Assembly (NCBI GenBank): GCA_023374025.1
Contig: SIJG01000006.1
Coordinates: 2,107,102-2,171,101, forward strand
Source of the DNA: Heterodera schachtii
Taxonomy: Eukaryota; Nematoda; Chromadorea; Rhabditida; Heteroderidae
Direction: 5' to 3'
Length of the DNA stretch: 64,000 nt
The translations under genes and the position numbers were made by a program. The notes beneath the pieces are model-generated. The model was not told the origin of the DNA and made no database searches. It worked only from the letters and a program-made list of their open reading frames with translations. This document shows positions 36,524 to 49,021 of this stretch, piece by piece; positions within the stretch are counted from its first letter, which is position 1, and each line of letters starts with the position of its first letter.

Positions 36524-39500
36524 TTAAATGCTTTTTCTGAGTTTTCGAAACTTTTCAATAAATTCTTTTTCTGGCTCAACCGCATTCATTTTTGTGCTCA
36601 ATTCGTCCATTTTTTGTTTATACTCCGAATAATTTGTTAACATTTCATTTAATGCTTCCTCAAAATCATTTTTCAATGTTTTGGAGCGAATGTCTGAAAA
36701 ATTTGAAATGTGAAATTAAATTTTAAAATTGGCATTTACCAATCACTTTTGCCACCCCTCGCGCCGCCAATGCCTCGGCATTGTTAAACTGATCGCCAAA
36801 GAATGGGAACAAAATCAGCGGAACGCCACTTTTGACTGCCTCATTAATGCTGTTCTGTCCGCCATGGGTGATGAACAGTTTCAGTCCGCCGTCTTTTTTA
36901 AATTTTAAATTAAAAAATTTAAAATTAATTTTTTAACCAAGAATTGCCGACTGTTCAAGCCAACTCTTGGCATACACATTGTCCGCCAACTTTTTGTACT
37001 GTTCGCCCGTGCCAATTGGCACCCTTTTGCCCCATTTGATGATCATGTTCATCTGCGGGTACTGCTTGAACACGTCCACCACAATGTTCTTCACTTTCAC
37101 GGCGTGTGCTTCGCCCTCATTCATTTCAACCACAGAGCCAAAACTGAGCAACACAACGCCACCATTTTCAGTGTTGGCAGATTCAAATATTTGCTTGGTG
37201 TCCTGCAAAATAAAAAAATTTCACAAAAATTTTTTTTTGATACATATTCATTAAAAAATGCTATAAACGAAAAATACACGCCGAAGAAGCTACTTAAAAT
37301 TCAAGAAATTCTTCTATGTTTTAAGCAAATATTTTAAATGATATATTTGCATTTACGATATTTTTCACACAAAAATTTACTTCGAATTTCTTAAAATTTA
37401 TTTTTTCTTTAGTTCACCTCACTAAATTACCATAAATAGACAACAATACCGTATCACAAATTTTATAACATAAAACCGAGTATTCCTTTAAAACGAATAA
37501 CTAAATTACCATAAATATGAATCAACATTACCGTATCCTAAATTGTATAATATAGAACAAACTCTCCCTTTAAAACTATTCATTAAATTACCATATTAAA
37601 CCCAAATACCGTATCCCCAATTTTTTTATTTACCCCATTCAATTTTGGCACCACACTCTTTGGCATTGTGATTCCTCCAATAAAATTGACACGATTTTCT
37701 TTTTTAATTTGCCGTTCTCGCTCAATTTCCTGCTCAACAACAGGGAAATCGAGGAATGGTTGGACATTGGTGAAGTACAAGTCCATCCGATCACGCATTT
37801 CCCATTCTGTGAAATTTTCATGCAACGAAAAATCGTCAGGAAATTGTCTTGGCAACAACCCATTCTCAATGGCATCCAAATATAAATGTTGCTAAATTCA
37901 TTATAAAATTAATTTGTTTTTTTTTAAATTATTTTATTACCAAAATTCGCCCGGTCCGTTCAACTGGCTTTATGTATAAATCTTCATTACGTTCACGAAA
38001 ATAATTGGGATTTTCTTTGATGGCACTTTCAGTTGCAAATTTATGGTCGCCAATCTTGGCCAAATCGCGCCCTAAAAAATTATTCAAATAATGCCCAAAT
38101 ATGCCGAAAATTTGCGAAAAAATACAAAATTTATTTTGAATTTGGCACACCTGGCATTGCGCCAACAATTTTATCGTAGCCAAAATATTTCCAATGCGCA
38201 ATTGTTGGCGATGTGCTTTGTGAGCCGACAAATTTTTTCATTGTTGGGAATGTGGCAAGCAGGCTTAATGCAAATTCTCCGGGATTTGTTTCCATAATGC
38301 CCACATTGAAATTGTGCTTATCCAATTGCCCGATCAGTTTTTGACGGTTTTTCAAAAAATCTTAATTTAATTGATTGCACATAATTTTATTATTTTTCAA
38401 AGTAAATATTATATTTTAATTTTGCATTTAAATTATAAATATTAATGATTATTATTTAATTATCTGTCAGACAATTATTTTTATTATTTAAAAAAAGTTG
38501 CTTGATATTTGTCATATCAAATTAGGCATAAATAAATTGTACAACTAATATCCTTAAATACCATAGGTATATTAAAAAAATTTAAAATAATTTTTCATTA
38601 AATGGTAATCATATTTAAATATTATTAAAATAACCGCCAAAAAAGTGACATTTTATTCTGATATTTAAAATGACCATAAAAACAATTATCTTTTTCTTTA
38701 TTATTTTATAAAAATAATTAGCTTAACTCTAATAGATGATTTTACTCAGTCTAAATTTTTACGAAAGATCAAAAAGAGATTTTCTTTTTGATCTTTCGTA
38801 AAAATTTAGCTCAGAAATTTTGACAAATTTACTCGGTGGTTAATTAATTAATTTTATCATAACTTAATTTCATTTTTAATTAAAAAAAATCATTAATCCT
38901 ATTTATTTACCAAGGTTGCCCATATACGGTTTATCGGCGCTTGGCAAAAATTGTGTGCCATTTTTCTCCCATAAATTGGGTTGCGTTTGCATGTCCAGCA
39001 TAATTTTGTTGACCATTTCTTGGCATTCTTGCACATTTTGTGCGGCATTTGTGCCAAAAGTCATCCGATTCCATACCAATAATCGTCCATCAAATTTTGA
39101 CGGCATTTCACTTGTCTCGGCACAATCCAGCCTTGCGACAAGCAAAAGCTGAATTAAATTTAACTTTTTCAAAATGTTTTTTATGAAATTTTGAAAAATT
39201 TGGATTTCAAAATGAAGTTTATTAGGAAATTAAAAAATAAACAAATTAATTTAATACTAATATTTTCAAATAATGCAATTTTACTTTTTCTATAAAAATA
39301 TTTTAATTTTTAAATTTAAAAATATTTTTATTTAAAAATTAAATTAGAAAAAGAATTCTTTTTGAAATGTACCACTTTCTCCACATGCTCTGCATCGTCT
39401 GCAAGCAGTTCAGCCATTTTACGGTGGAGCACATAATGTGTCTCGGTGATTGGAATTCTTGTTGTAAGTATCAAAATTCGTAATTTTGGTACTGTGTCGA

Positions 39501-39663
39501 AAAAAATACGGTATTTTCGAGAAAAAATAAAAGCAAATTTTTTACCAATAATTTCACTGAGTGGAGAAGTGCCATTTGTAACTGAGGAAGTATATGCCAA
39601 AAAATGGAGATGACTAAATATTACAAGTGTTATTATTGTTATAAAAAATGTTGTTGAGGGCAT
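36524..39663 (-). CDS. UDP-glycosyltransferase 2 (UGT), tandem copy
   Basis: Nine exons on the minus strand: 39663-39546, 39491-39376, 39148-38911, 38360-38151, 38071-37941, 37891-37634, 37202-36938, 36892-36740 and 36693-36524, about 552 residues in phase. I start at the Met at 39663 because it directly precedes the hydrophobic leader [19 protein letters not shown]; an in-frame Met five codons upstream is possible. Exons 7 and 8, with [20 protein letters not shown] and the UGT signature ([11 protein letters not shown]), are almost identical to those of UGT 1, whereas the acceptor-binding exons 3 to 6 differ more, as expected if substrates diverged. Exon 9 ends KFRKLRKSI with no membrane anchor. 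Introns contain a tandem repeat (37420-37625) and a perfect hairpin (38751-38809). Confidence 0.9.
37420..37625. repeat. Three-copy tandem repeat in a UGT intron
   Basis: Three diverged units of about 75-78 bp, each with ACTAAATTACCATAAAT, then ACCGTATC and a CTTTAAAAC phrase. They fill most of the long intron between exons 6 and 7 of UGT 2; UGT 1 lacks them. Confidence 0.75.
38751..38809. repeat. Perfect 25-bp hairpin in a UGT intron
   Basis: Arms 38751-38775 and 38785-38809 are exact reverse complements around a 9-base loop. The arm starts CTAAATTTTTACGAAAGATC. It lies in the intron between exons 3 and 4 of UGT 2. Confidence 0.9.
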
Positions 39664-40892
39664 TTTAAAATTTTCCAAGCTAAAATTATAAATTTTTTAA
39701 TTATTTTTTAAAAATATATTAAAATTTCTAAATCTATCAAATTTAAAATGAGAAAGACATTGGAGTTGGCACAAAGAAAAATTTTTTCATTAATTTTATT
39801 GGCCCATTTAATCTATACCGACAAATTATTGTGCATGCTGCTAATTAGAGTTTAATTAATTAATAATTAACATATTAATACTATTAAATACGAGTGACTA
39901 ATTAATTTGATTAGAAATTTGTTTAAACTTTTCTTAATTTTATTCAAATAATATGAGACATTAAAAGTAGAAAATACACAATTAACTAATTAATAGTGCG
40001 CGAAATGATTTGATTGCACTTTCTTGCGTAAGTTGGTTGTGACCTCTTTCCATCAGCAGAGAATTTAATGAGACGAGTTGTGCGGTCTTTCTTTTAAACT
40101 AAAATTTCAAGGAAAACAAAAAAAAGTAAATGCGAAAGGAATTTATTATTTTTAATCATAATTAAATTAAATTAAAATAATTAGTTACAAAAAAAAAAAA
40201 TTCATTTTTAATATAAAAAATAAATAATTCTTCTCATATCAGTGGTAATAAAAAAAATAAAAAATAAATAATATTTTTTCATTTAATTTAAGATTTTTAA
40301 TAACGTTTTGTTTTCCATGTATTTTGACCGAATTTAGCAGAAATTCTTGCTCTTATTTACCTTAAAAAAATTTCATTTTGTTAATAACCAAATTTCAAAA
40401 ATTTACCTTAAAAAATTTCATTTAGTTAATAACCAAATTTCAAAAATTTTTGTTAATTTCTCATTAAAAAAAATAAGGACAGTCATTTCGCAATCATTTC
40501 ATTTTTTTCCATAGAGAATTATGATTTTTCATTTCGTCTCAATTAGTTGCGGTGCTTGATTCTGACTTTTGCTCTCCCCGTTGAATAGTGCCAGACGATT
40601 ACGTGCCATTTTTTGTTTGATCAGGCATTTGTCCCAATGAAAATTTCAATATGTCAAATTAAAAAAATCCAAATTTTTGCTAAGACCAAAAATTGAAAAT
40701 GCCCATCCTCAAATTGGCAGCGAAAAGAACAAAAATTTGTTTGAACAGCTGTGTCCAAAAGTTGCCGACCAAGCAAAAGTGCAAAAATTTTACATATAAA
40801 AGCGGTAAAAATTCTTTCTTTTTACATTCCTAATTTCTCTAAACTAATTTAATATTTTAATTGCTTTTTTGATTCCAAAAACCCTAAATAAA
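39664..40892. other. Intergenic DNA upstream of UGT 2
   Basis: AT-rich; holds the UGT 2 promoter region on the left and the cysteine-rich peptide gene promoter on the right, the two genes diverging. A direct duplication of about 45 bp (TTAATAACCAAATTTCAAAA units) lies at 40360-40450. A GC-richer patch near 40555-40620 shows no clear coding frame. Confidence 0.45.
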
Positions 40893-41308
40893 ATGAAAAA
40901 TTTATCTCTGATATTTGCCGTCATTCTGTTGGCCACCATCATCACCATGAACATGTTCATGTTGGCAAATGGCATTTTAACGAAATGCAATTCAAAAGAA
41001 AAATTTTTTTTGCGTTTTTCGTAAAACATGAGATAGTAATGAAAACGCCAAAATATGTACAAAAATTGGTAAATTGCACGAAAAATGCGTTTTCCACTTG
41101 GTTTGAAGCTTCTACGATGACTTTTATAATGCCTAACTTTGCCTATTTCGCGATTTTTGTGCCAAAAAACAAAGCCCTAATGATGACAAATGATTAAGGT
41201 GCGTGTACTCCTAATGGTGACGGATGTGACAATAATGGGGAATGTTTCTTGGGTTGCATTCGGCTTGGCGATGAGTGTTGTTGCGTGGCTCGATCTGTAA
41301 CAAATTAG
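40893..41308 (+). CDS. Small secreted cysteine-rich peptide
   Basis: Two exons, 40893-40971 and 41199-41308, about 62 residues. Exon 1 encodes the signal peptide MKNLSLIFAVILLATIIT... ending LANG, like the gene at 6557-6760. Exon 2 encodes a compact domain with C-x7-C-x5-C-x3-C-x6-CCC spacing (ACTPNGDGCDNNGECF at its start). The join needs a GC donor (G|GCATTT), which keeps the frame and gives an ANG-A junction; the first GT donor further on would add a lysine- and phenylalanine-rich tail. The intron contains a piece of a dispersed repeat (TTCCACTTGGTTTGAAGCTT) also found at 8534 and 32023. Function unknown. Confidence 0.6.
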
Positions 41309-44040
41309 AACAAAAATATTTTTAAATTAAAATAATATTAATGATTATTTTATAAATTATCAAAATAAAATTTAAATAAAATGGTTGAAGATAGTTTATG
41401 AATACAACTAATTTAATCCAATTAATTAAATTTTTAATTTTTTTTTAGCCAAATGCATGAGAATGACACGTTCAAATGAGACGAATGAAGCGATTGGAAT
41501 GCCTTGGAACAGATAGAAAATTACAGAAGAAATTTCTAAGATTTAATGTGACAATATGTTAATTTCTGAAAAAGATTAGTTAAACAGCAAATAAAACCGA
41601 TTGTGGTAATGAGCTAGAGCAATTACGAACAATTAATGTTGGGGTCAGACACCAATTTTGGTTTTTTTTTATATAATAAATTGTTTTATGTTTTAATGAA
41701 AAACAAAAACAAATTTGGTCAGTTAATTTTCTGGCAAAGTGCAACCAAACATCTCAAAATAACTCAACAATTAAAACTAATTAAAGTCGGGCTCAGAATT
41801 GTCCAATCAGTAGAGGTTCGTCGTCGGAAATTTTTCCGGAATTAGCGGTTTATGCCCAACTCATCAAGATATTATTAATCATAATGCTATAGAATTTATT
41901 TTTTTTGCGCAATTTGCATAATTAAAAAATAGAAAGCAAAAAATAAAATAAAAAACAAATCACAGAAATTTGTGGAACCATAATTAGGAGTAATTATTGA
42001 ATTAAGGAAATTTTTCCAACTTTTTTTTATGTCTCAAATAGGTAATCTCTGGTATTTTCAGGCCCGCGATTCGGGTTTATTTGTCCCTTAATTCAGGGGA
42101 TTTATTTATCTCAATTTAACCCTTTTATAAAATTTTCATAATCAACTTTTTTTATTGAAAATTTTTATGAATACATATAATCCCATAAATTTTAGCTTCA
42201 ATCAATCTTTTTATTCAAATATTTTAAATGATCTTTGTTACTTGATCAAGGAATATGAATCCATTCTTTTCTTATCATTTAATAATTGTACCGTTCTGCC
42301 CCTCCCCGTTTTATTTTATCTTTTTTTATTGTAATTTGTCAATTAAACATGCACAAGATTTGCAAGAAAATTTAGAAAAAAAAAATTGTTAATTTTATGA
42401 ATTGTATGTTGCTATGATTGAATGTGAAACAAATCAAAAAAAAAAGAAAATGAATATTTGAATTAATAAATAAAATACAAAAAAATAAATTGAATTAATT
42501 TTATTAATAAAAATTTGAAATTACAAGATTTGGCTTCAAAATGGAAAGCACATCACTAAATTTGAAATTTTAATTAATGTTTTCAATATATTTGTCAAAA
42601 AATAAGCAATTTTCAAGAATAGCTTAACGATTTTAAAGAATTTCTTCAAGGAAAAAGTCCGCTTTTCTATTTATAATGCAAGGAATAGAACCAAAACATG
42701 CCAGAATTTTTGCCAGACCTGAAACGAAGTCAGGAGTTGCGAAAATATCGTTTTTATCTAGCGAATATGGACAAAATTATCTAAATTTTAATTAATTTAT
42801 TTTCGGCGGACTTAAGCAAAATTTTTAAATTTGAATTGAAAAATTTTTCTGTTGAACACCTATCAGTTCTATTCCCAAATTCATTTAAGTCGAATTTAAT
42901 GATGCACTTAGCTTAATGACTAACTCCATTGCTGAAAAAGAAGTAGTCAGTTTAATAAGAATGCCATATGAAAATTATTTAAATCCGTGAATGATTTATT
43001 AATGCAAATTCCCCAATAAATTTTAAATTTTCGTCTTAATTAATTATTCAATCCATGATTTTGCTCAAAAATTATAACCATATTCATCTTTAAATGATCA
43101 CTGCTTACTTCATCAAAGAATGAATTCATTTATTTCTTATCATTTAACAATAAAAATGTTTCGTCCCCCTATTTTATTTTATCTTTTTTTATTGTATTTA
43201 TTAAATTAAGCACATAATTTGCAAGAAAAATTGAAAAAATAAATGAAAAAATAAAAATTTGAAATTTTGTAAGTTGTGCGTTGCTGAGAGGAAAATAAAA
43301 TATGAAAACTGAATTAAATTTAATGTGAAACAATGCAAAAAAAGGAAATAACATTTAATTTTAATAAGATTTAATTAGTAAATAAAATACAAAAAATTAT
43401 ATTTGGATTAGATTTAAGTACAAATAAAATGCTTAAATATTATTTATTGGTTGAGAGCAATTAAAAACAATAACAAATATAATGTTCGGGACCAAAATGA
43501 TCGAAATCAAATATATTTGTCTTATATGCATGCAATATTACCGAGAATTTTGAGCTGAATTTTTCAATGTTTTTCATAGTAAAGGAAAATAAGTTTTTTG
43601 TGTTACCGATAAGAAAATTTAAAGAATTTGTTATTAAGAATTTTAAATTTTTTCAGATTCTTGAATTCAAGCATAATTTAGTTTTTTCAAGATTTTTGTA
43701 TTTTTATTTTAAAGCTTTCAAAATTGTTTTTTTCCGAATTTATTCTATTTTTTCAAATTTTGGTGTATTTCTTTACAGGTTTGAATTATATGAATTGGCT
43801 TTTTGAAAAATAAACAAATCAATGAGTTCAAAAAACATTGTTTTTATCCCAAAAATATGGACAAAGTTAATTAAATTTCAATTTTTTTTTCCAGCGGACC
43901 TTAAGCAGAATTTTTAAAATTAAAATTGAAATTTTGAATGCCTGCTTATTTAATTTCCAAATTTTTAGGAATTTAATTTAATACGAATATTAAATTCTTA
44001 ATTTGGCAGTTAAGGTAATAATATTTGAAAATAAATAGGT
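41309..44040. other. Intergenic DNA with a tandem duplication
   Basis: No gene found. Two diverged direct copies of about 850 bp (about 42185-43000 and 43020-43930) share TTCTTATCATTTAA, CCCC-TTTTATTTTATC and GCAAGAAAA phrases in order. 42850-42970 also resembles the arm of the inverted repeat starting at 44041. A block at 41450-41520 is conserved with 45950-46020 and may be a downstream untranslated part of the cysteine-rich genes. Confidence 0.5.
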
Positions 44041-45320
44041 TAAATTCCATTGCATTTAAGTCGAATTTAAGGACGCTTTTGGCTCTCCAAGTACGACCTC
44101 ATAGCTGTTGAAGAAGAAGCAAATCAAATTTCTTAAGAATGCCATATAAAATTGTTCAAATTCGGGAAAAGATTTATCAATATTTATTTTAGGAAAAAGT
44201 TACAAATTTTCCATTTCAAAATTTCAAGGAATAATAAATATTTTGGGGTAAATTCAGTGTCTTAATAAAGGAAGAAAACCGTGAAAAAAAAAGACTGATT
44301 TTCCCAGGAATTTTGCATTTTTTACCATTATCTTAGGGCATGCAATTTAAGTCACGAAAAATCATCCAAAAAGTCGACTAAAATGGCATAAAAAGTCGCC
44401 AAAATTTGATGAATTACTAAATTCGAGACCCATTCAATTTAGTTACCCTAAATTTTTGAATGTCTCGGAATCCGTTTTGAGTTTCGGTTAACATCAATTA
44501 ATTCTCGAAACCATTTAAATATTTAATTAGTGAAAATTTGGAATGATGAACTGATGAGTAACGCACATTTGCACCACGCTTTTATACCGAACAAAAATGA
44601 TGATAAAACAATAATCGTTGGCCCTCGGGGAAAAAATGCAATAAAAAATTGGCAAAAAAATGATAAAAATGGACAAAAATGGAACAAAGAAATTGCATTT
44701 TGAAATGATAAAATTTCGCAGTTAAAGCCAATGTTTGCCAAGAGAATAATGAACACGAAAATTGACCAATTTGGTGCAATTATCCTGAAAAAAAAAGAAA
44801 AAAAATTTGATAATTAGGGATTGGAATTTAAGTCAAATGATTTTTTTCATTTTTATTTTACTTTTTTTGTGGATTTTGTTTTTTTTTCATTTCGTTTTTC
44901 ATTTTTAACGTAAAATCCACTGAAATGTTTCTTTATTGAGTTAACAATCTTTTTGCATTTTGGCGACTTTTTATGCCTTTTTAGTCGACTTTTTGGATGA
45001 TTTTTCGTGACTTAAATTGCATGCCCTAAGATAATGGTAAAAAATGCAAAATTCCTGGGAAAATCAGTCTTTTTTTTCACGGTTTTCTTCCTTTATTAAG
45101 ACACTGAATTTACCCCAAAATATTTATTATTCCTTGAAATTTTGAAATGGAAAATTTGTAACTTTTTCCTAAAATAAATATTGATAAATCTTTTCCCGAA
45201 TTTGAACAATTTTATATGGCATTCTTAAGAAATTTGATTTGCTTCTTCTTCAACAGCTATGAGGTCGTACTTGGAGAGCCAAAAGCGTCCTTAAATTCGA
45301 CTTAAATGCAATGGAATTTA
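44041..45320. repeat. Near-perfect 365-bp inverted repeat
   Basis: Arms 44041-44405 and 44957-45320 are reverse complements. By eye they differ only in the length of one A run (nine versus eight) and one T/A base. The spacer of about 550 bases has no recognised gene. Outer boundaries are abrupt and no target duplication is obvious. A diverged single arm exists at about 42850-42970. Confidence 0.9.
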
Positions 45321-45733
45321 AAAATTGAAAAAAAGGCATGAAAAAAGGCATAAAAAAAAAATTGTTTTGAGGATTTTTAGGGAGCAAAACACGTAAAGCT
45401 TAATAAAAAATTTAATTTGGGTCATTTAAATGATTATTAATATATCGAAATTAGTGCGCAGAAAAAAAAAGGCATATGCCTCAAAAGTCGGTCTCTAATG
45501 ATTATTTTTTGAATGAAATTTTAGGACACAAAGAAATGATGAAAAAAAATTTACAATGAAAAGCCAAAAATAGGCGCATCAAATAGGAACCAAAATGCCA
45601 AAAAAAAAATGCACAAAAATTGACTAATTTTTTTTTGGCATAATGTTCTAGCACATCACGATGAAATCAAAAATTAAAATAATAGGCCTTTTCAATAAAA
45701 AATTGAAATTTCTAATGATAATAAATGATTAAG

Positions 45734-45831
45734 GTGGGTGTACTCCTAATGGTGACGGCGGATGTGACAATAATGGGTTATGTTTCACGGGTTGCATTCG
45801 GCTTGGCGATGAGTGTTGTTGCGCAGCTTGA
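45734..45831 (+). pseudogene. Truncated copy of the cysteine-rich peptide gene
   Basis: Matches exon 2 of the gene at 40893-41308, including its AG acceptor and the CCC cluster (GCIRLGDECCC), with one added glycine codon and a TGA shortly after. The similarity continues downstream to about 46250. No signal-peptide exon is found upstream, where the inverted repeat lies instead, so this is probably a partial duplicate. Confidence 0.65.
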
Positions 45832-47877
45832 ACAGTAATATTGAACAAATATACTTTTTTCATTAAAATAATATTGTTAATATTTTATTTTTATTAATTT
45901 AAAATTTTTCGATTAATTTAATCCAATTAATTAAATTTTTAAATTGTTTAGCCAACTGCCTGATGAGAAGAACACGTTCAAATGAGACGAATGAAGCGAT
46001 TTCAATGCCTTTGGGCAGATAAAATAGCACAAGAAATTTCTAGAATTAAATTGTGATAAAATGTTAATTTCGAAAAATCTTATAGAACATTATAGAAATT
46101 TCTAGCATTTATGTGATAGAATGTTAATTTCGAATAAAGTTTTCTTAAACCGATTACAGACTCGATAGTGGTAATTGAGCTAGAGAAATTTAGACTACTT
46201 AATGTTGTAGTAAACCAATTTTTGGGCCTTTTTTATATAATAAATTGGATTAGTTATTTTTTAACTAAAAATAAAAACAAAATTAGTCGGTCAAATCGGC
46301 GATTTTTTTAAAATTAAAAATCTTTCTCATTTTTAGCCAGATTTTCAACAAATAAACAAAATAAAGTCCGCAAATCATTCATTTGCAAAAAAAAATGTCC
46401 GCACGCTTCTTTCAACATCAATAAAATGAGGATAACTCCAAAAAAAATCCAATTCAAAGCTTTGTTTTTATTCCATAATTGCAAATTTTAAAATTGATAA
46501 ATGTCCGAAAAAAATAAAAATTATTTCTTTACTTTTTTGCATTCAACGGCTGCCAACTGTTAGTTGTCGATGAGGCTAAATTTAAAAATGAGGCTAAAAA
46601 GTTTTTTTCGGTTTTATAGAATTTTCCGAGATATTTTGTTGTTGTTTTTAAAAAAAATCTCAGGAATTGGCTTTTTGTCAAAATCTGACTACAAACGCAT
46701 AAAATTTCCAAAAATTTTCCAAATGCTGAACCACCAATTCCTTTAGATTTTTCTTTGCCAATTTTGCTGTTTTCTCCATATTTTGCCAAATTTTTGGAGT
46801 AGTGACTTCTTTTTGCTACGTATTGAAAAATATTTGAAAATAAAATTTTTTATGCAAAATAAAAAACATTAACGGAAGGAATAGAAAGAATTTAATGGAA
46901 AAATTAAACAATTCCTCCTAAATGGTGTACACATAAGGAAGTCGAGATGGCAATGCCAAGTTCAATGAACAAATTAACGGATTTGAAGCTGATCAGGTGG
47001 AAGCAATTGCCATTTTTGAGGCCGGAAATTAGCAAATGGCGAAAGAAAATGTTGCGCGGACGTTTAGCGGACGGTTGACACAAATCAACCCGGGGCCTGT
47101 CACCATTGTGGACAATGGCGGTACCTTCAAAGGAAAACAAATTAATTAATTTAAAAATTAAATTAAAAATAATAAACAGTGCAAATAGGTAAATCTCTGT
47201 GTTTTTACAAATCTGCGAAATTTCTTAATCAATCAACGGCGGTGAATGTCGGCATGGCAATGCCGGACCTCTTTTTTTCTATTTTTTTTAAATTCATAAG
47301 AAAAAAGGAACAAAAACCCAAAATGATTGTTCATTTTAGATAGAAAAGTCAGATTTTTAAGGTTAAAATCAAATTTTCGAAACTATTTGTATAAAAAAAA
47401 AATAATAAAAAAAATAGTGCAAAAAATTGAGTGGAAAATACCAAATTAATTCAAAAGTGATAAATTTCTTATAAAAATATTCAATCCAGGGCCGATCATC
47501 AATAACAATTGAAATTTGTACACATAAAAAATTTGAATATAATGTTTATAAATTAGTTTTGTCATTTAAGTAAAATTTATACGAAATTAAATGCTCATTA
47601 TAAATTCTGAAGAATTAAAAACAAAATAATTTCATTCAATTAAAAGAAATATAATTTACAAAATAAAAGAATCGTAATATAGAGATTTTTTCTAGATTTC
47701 ATCAAAATATATTTCTTTAAATATATAAGTAGAATTTTGAAAAAAATGTAAAAATCATTATAAAAAAAAAGTAGAATTTTCCTAGTGATGCTATGTAATA
47801 AATAAGCAGCATAATATGGAAAATATAAAGAATCAGTAAAAGGATTTTTAATCATTTTAATGGTTTTATTCAGAAAT
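45832..47877. other. Intergenic DNA with one coding-like island
   Basis: The left part is the downstream half of the cysteine-rich gene duplication. The island at 46905-47130 is clearly richer in GC than its surroundings and is open on the plus strand (KLTDLKLIRWKQLPFLRP) and on the minus strand (FFRHLLISGLKNGNCFHL). I cannot tell which frame is real nor name a family; it may be an exon of an unfound gene or a gene fragment. Confidence 0.35.
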
Positions 47878-49021
47878 ATGAAAATTAAAATAATATTATT
47901 TTCATTATTAATTTTCAAAAATGCAATTAATAATATTTATGCTGGAAAGATAAACGAAGAAAAAAGTTTTGATGAAATATTTGGCCAAAGATGGGACGAA
48001 AAAGAGGAACAAAATGGAGGGAATAAAACTGATCAAAATGGAAGAATAATTGGACAAATGAATGGCCAAAATGAGACAAATTATGACGAGAATATTGCAC
48101 AAAGATTATTTGCAGAACAATTTGATCAAATTTTTGATGATAATTCGGAAGTGCATGACGAGCAGAGTGTACAGTTGGCCACAAATTGTGATGAATTGGA
48201 ACAAAAACCAGAGAATAGAGGACAAATTTGTGATCATTTTTCAAGTGAAATTGATAAAAAGAAAATGAAAATTGTAGAAAAATTCCAAAAGATAAAAGAG
48301 AAATTTAAACAAATGGGAAAGAAATACTCAAAAAATGAAAGAACTAAAACTGAGATAAAAATTGCACAAAAATTGGGTGTAAGTCGGAATAAAATTTATG
48401 AATGGAATAGAGAATTTGGATTGAATATCATAAACAGATATTCGGATGAGGAAAAACTTGAAATATTAAAACAATTTGACCAAATATACGACAAAATAAA
48501 AAATAAATTAAATGAAAAATTGGAGGGAAAAAGAGAAAAATGTCAAAAAATAATAGCAAAACATTTGGGCATAAATATCAGAAGCATTCAAAGATGGAAG
48601 AAACAAAGTGTAAATTGGGCAAAAAAACAAAAAACTAATGATGTAAAAAGAGAAATTGTTGAAAAATATTTGAAAATAAAAAAGGAATTTATGCAAATGG
48701 GAAACATTCACAGAAGGAATGGAATGAATTTTATGTAAAAATTAAGCAAATATTTGCAGTTAATGATAGAACAATTGATAAATGGGCCGAGCAATTAAAT
48801 ATCAATCAAAATATGTCGCAAGTGAATTTAATGAATTTATTTATTTATTTTTTTCAATTTTCAGAACGAAAAATGCTAACAATTGCTGAGAAAATGGAAA
48901 AAGTTAAACAATATTATCAAATCAAAAAACAAAATCCCAAACTCAAAGAATACGAAATTGCCGAAATTTTGAACATTCCAAAAAGCTCATTACACAAATA
49001 CAAAACTGAATTTGGCATTTA
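47878..49021 (+). CDS. Secreted protein with four HTH-like modules
   Basis: I start at the Met at 47878, which gives a clean signal peptide (MKIKIILFSLLIFKNAINN). An acidic, asparagine- and glutamine-rich linker follows, with TNCDELEQKPENRGQICDHF. Then come modules: residues about 133-190 end with LGVSRNKIYEWNREFG, and the next ends with LGINIRSIQRWKKQ. A third module continues in another frame after a one-base gap near 48700 (WNEFYVKIKQIF, then DRTIDKWAEQL). The fourth is in a separate exon after a CAG at 48862-48864 (ILNIPKSSLHKYKTEFGI, stop at 49021). Without the frame correction the open frame stops at 48738. The gap falls in a short A run, so it may be an assembly error. Modules here are mostly fused in one exon, unlike the gene at 7838. 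Confidence 0.65.

Noticed and set aside
44523..44779. Hydrophobic minus-strand frames in the inverted-repeat spacer
   Set aside because: Phenylalanine/leucine-rich readings of AT-rich DNA, no start context, splice sites or homology seen.
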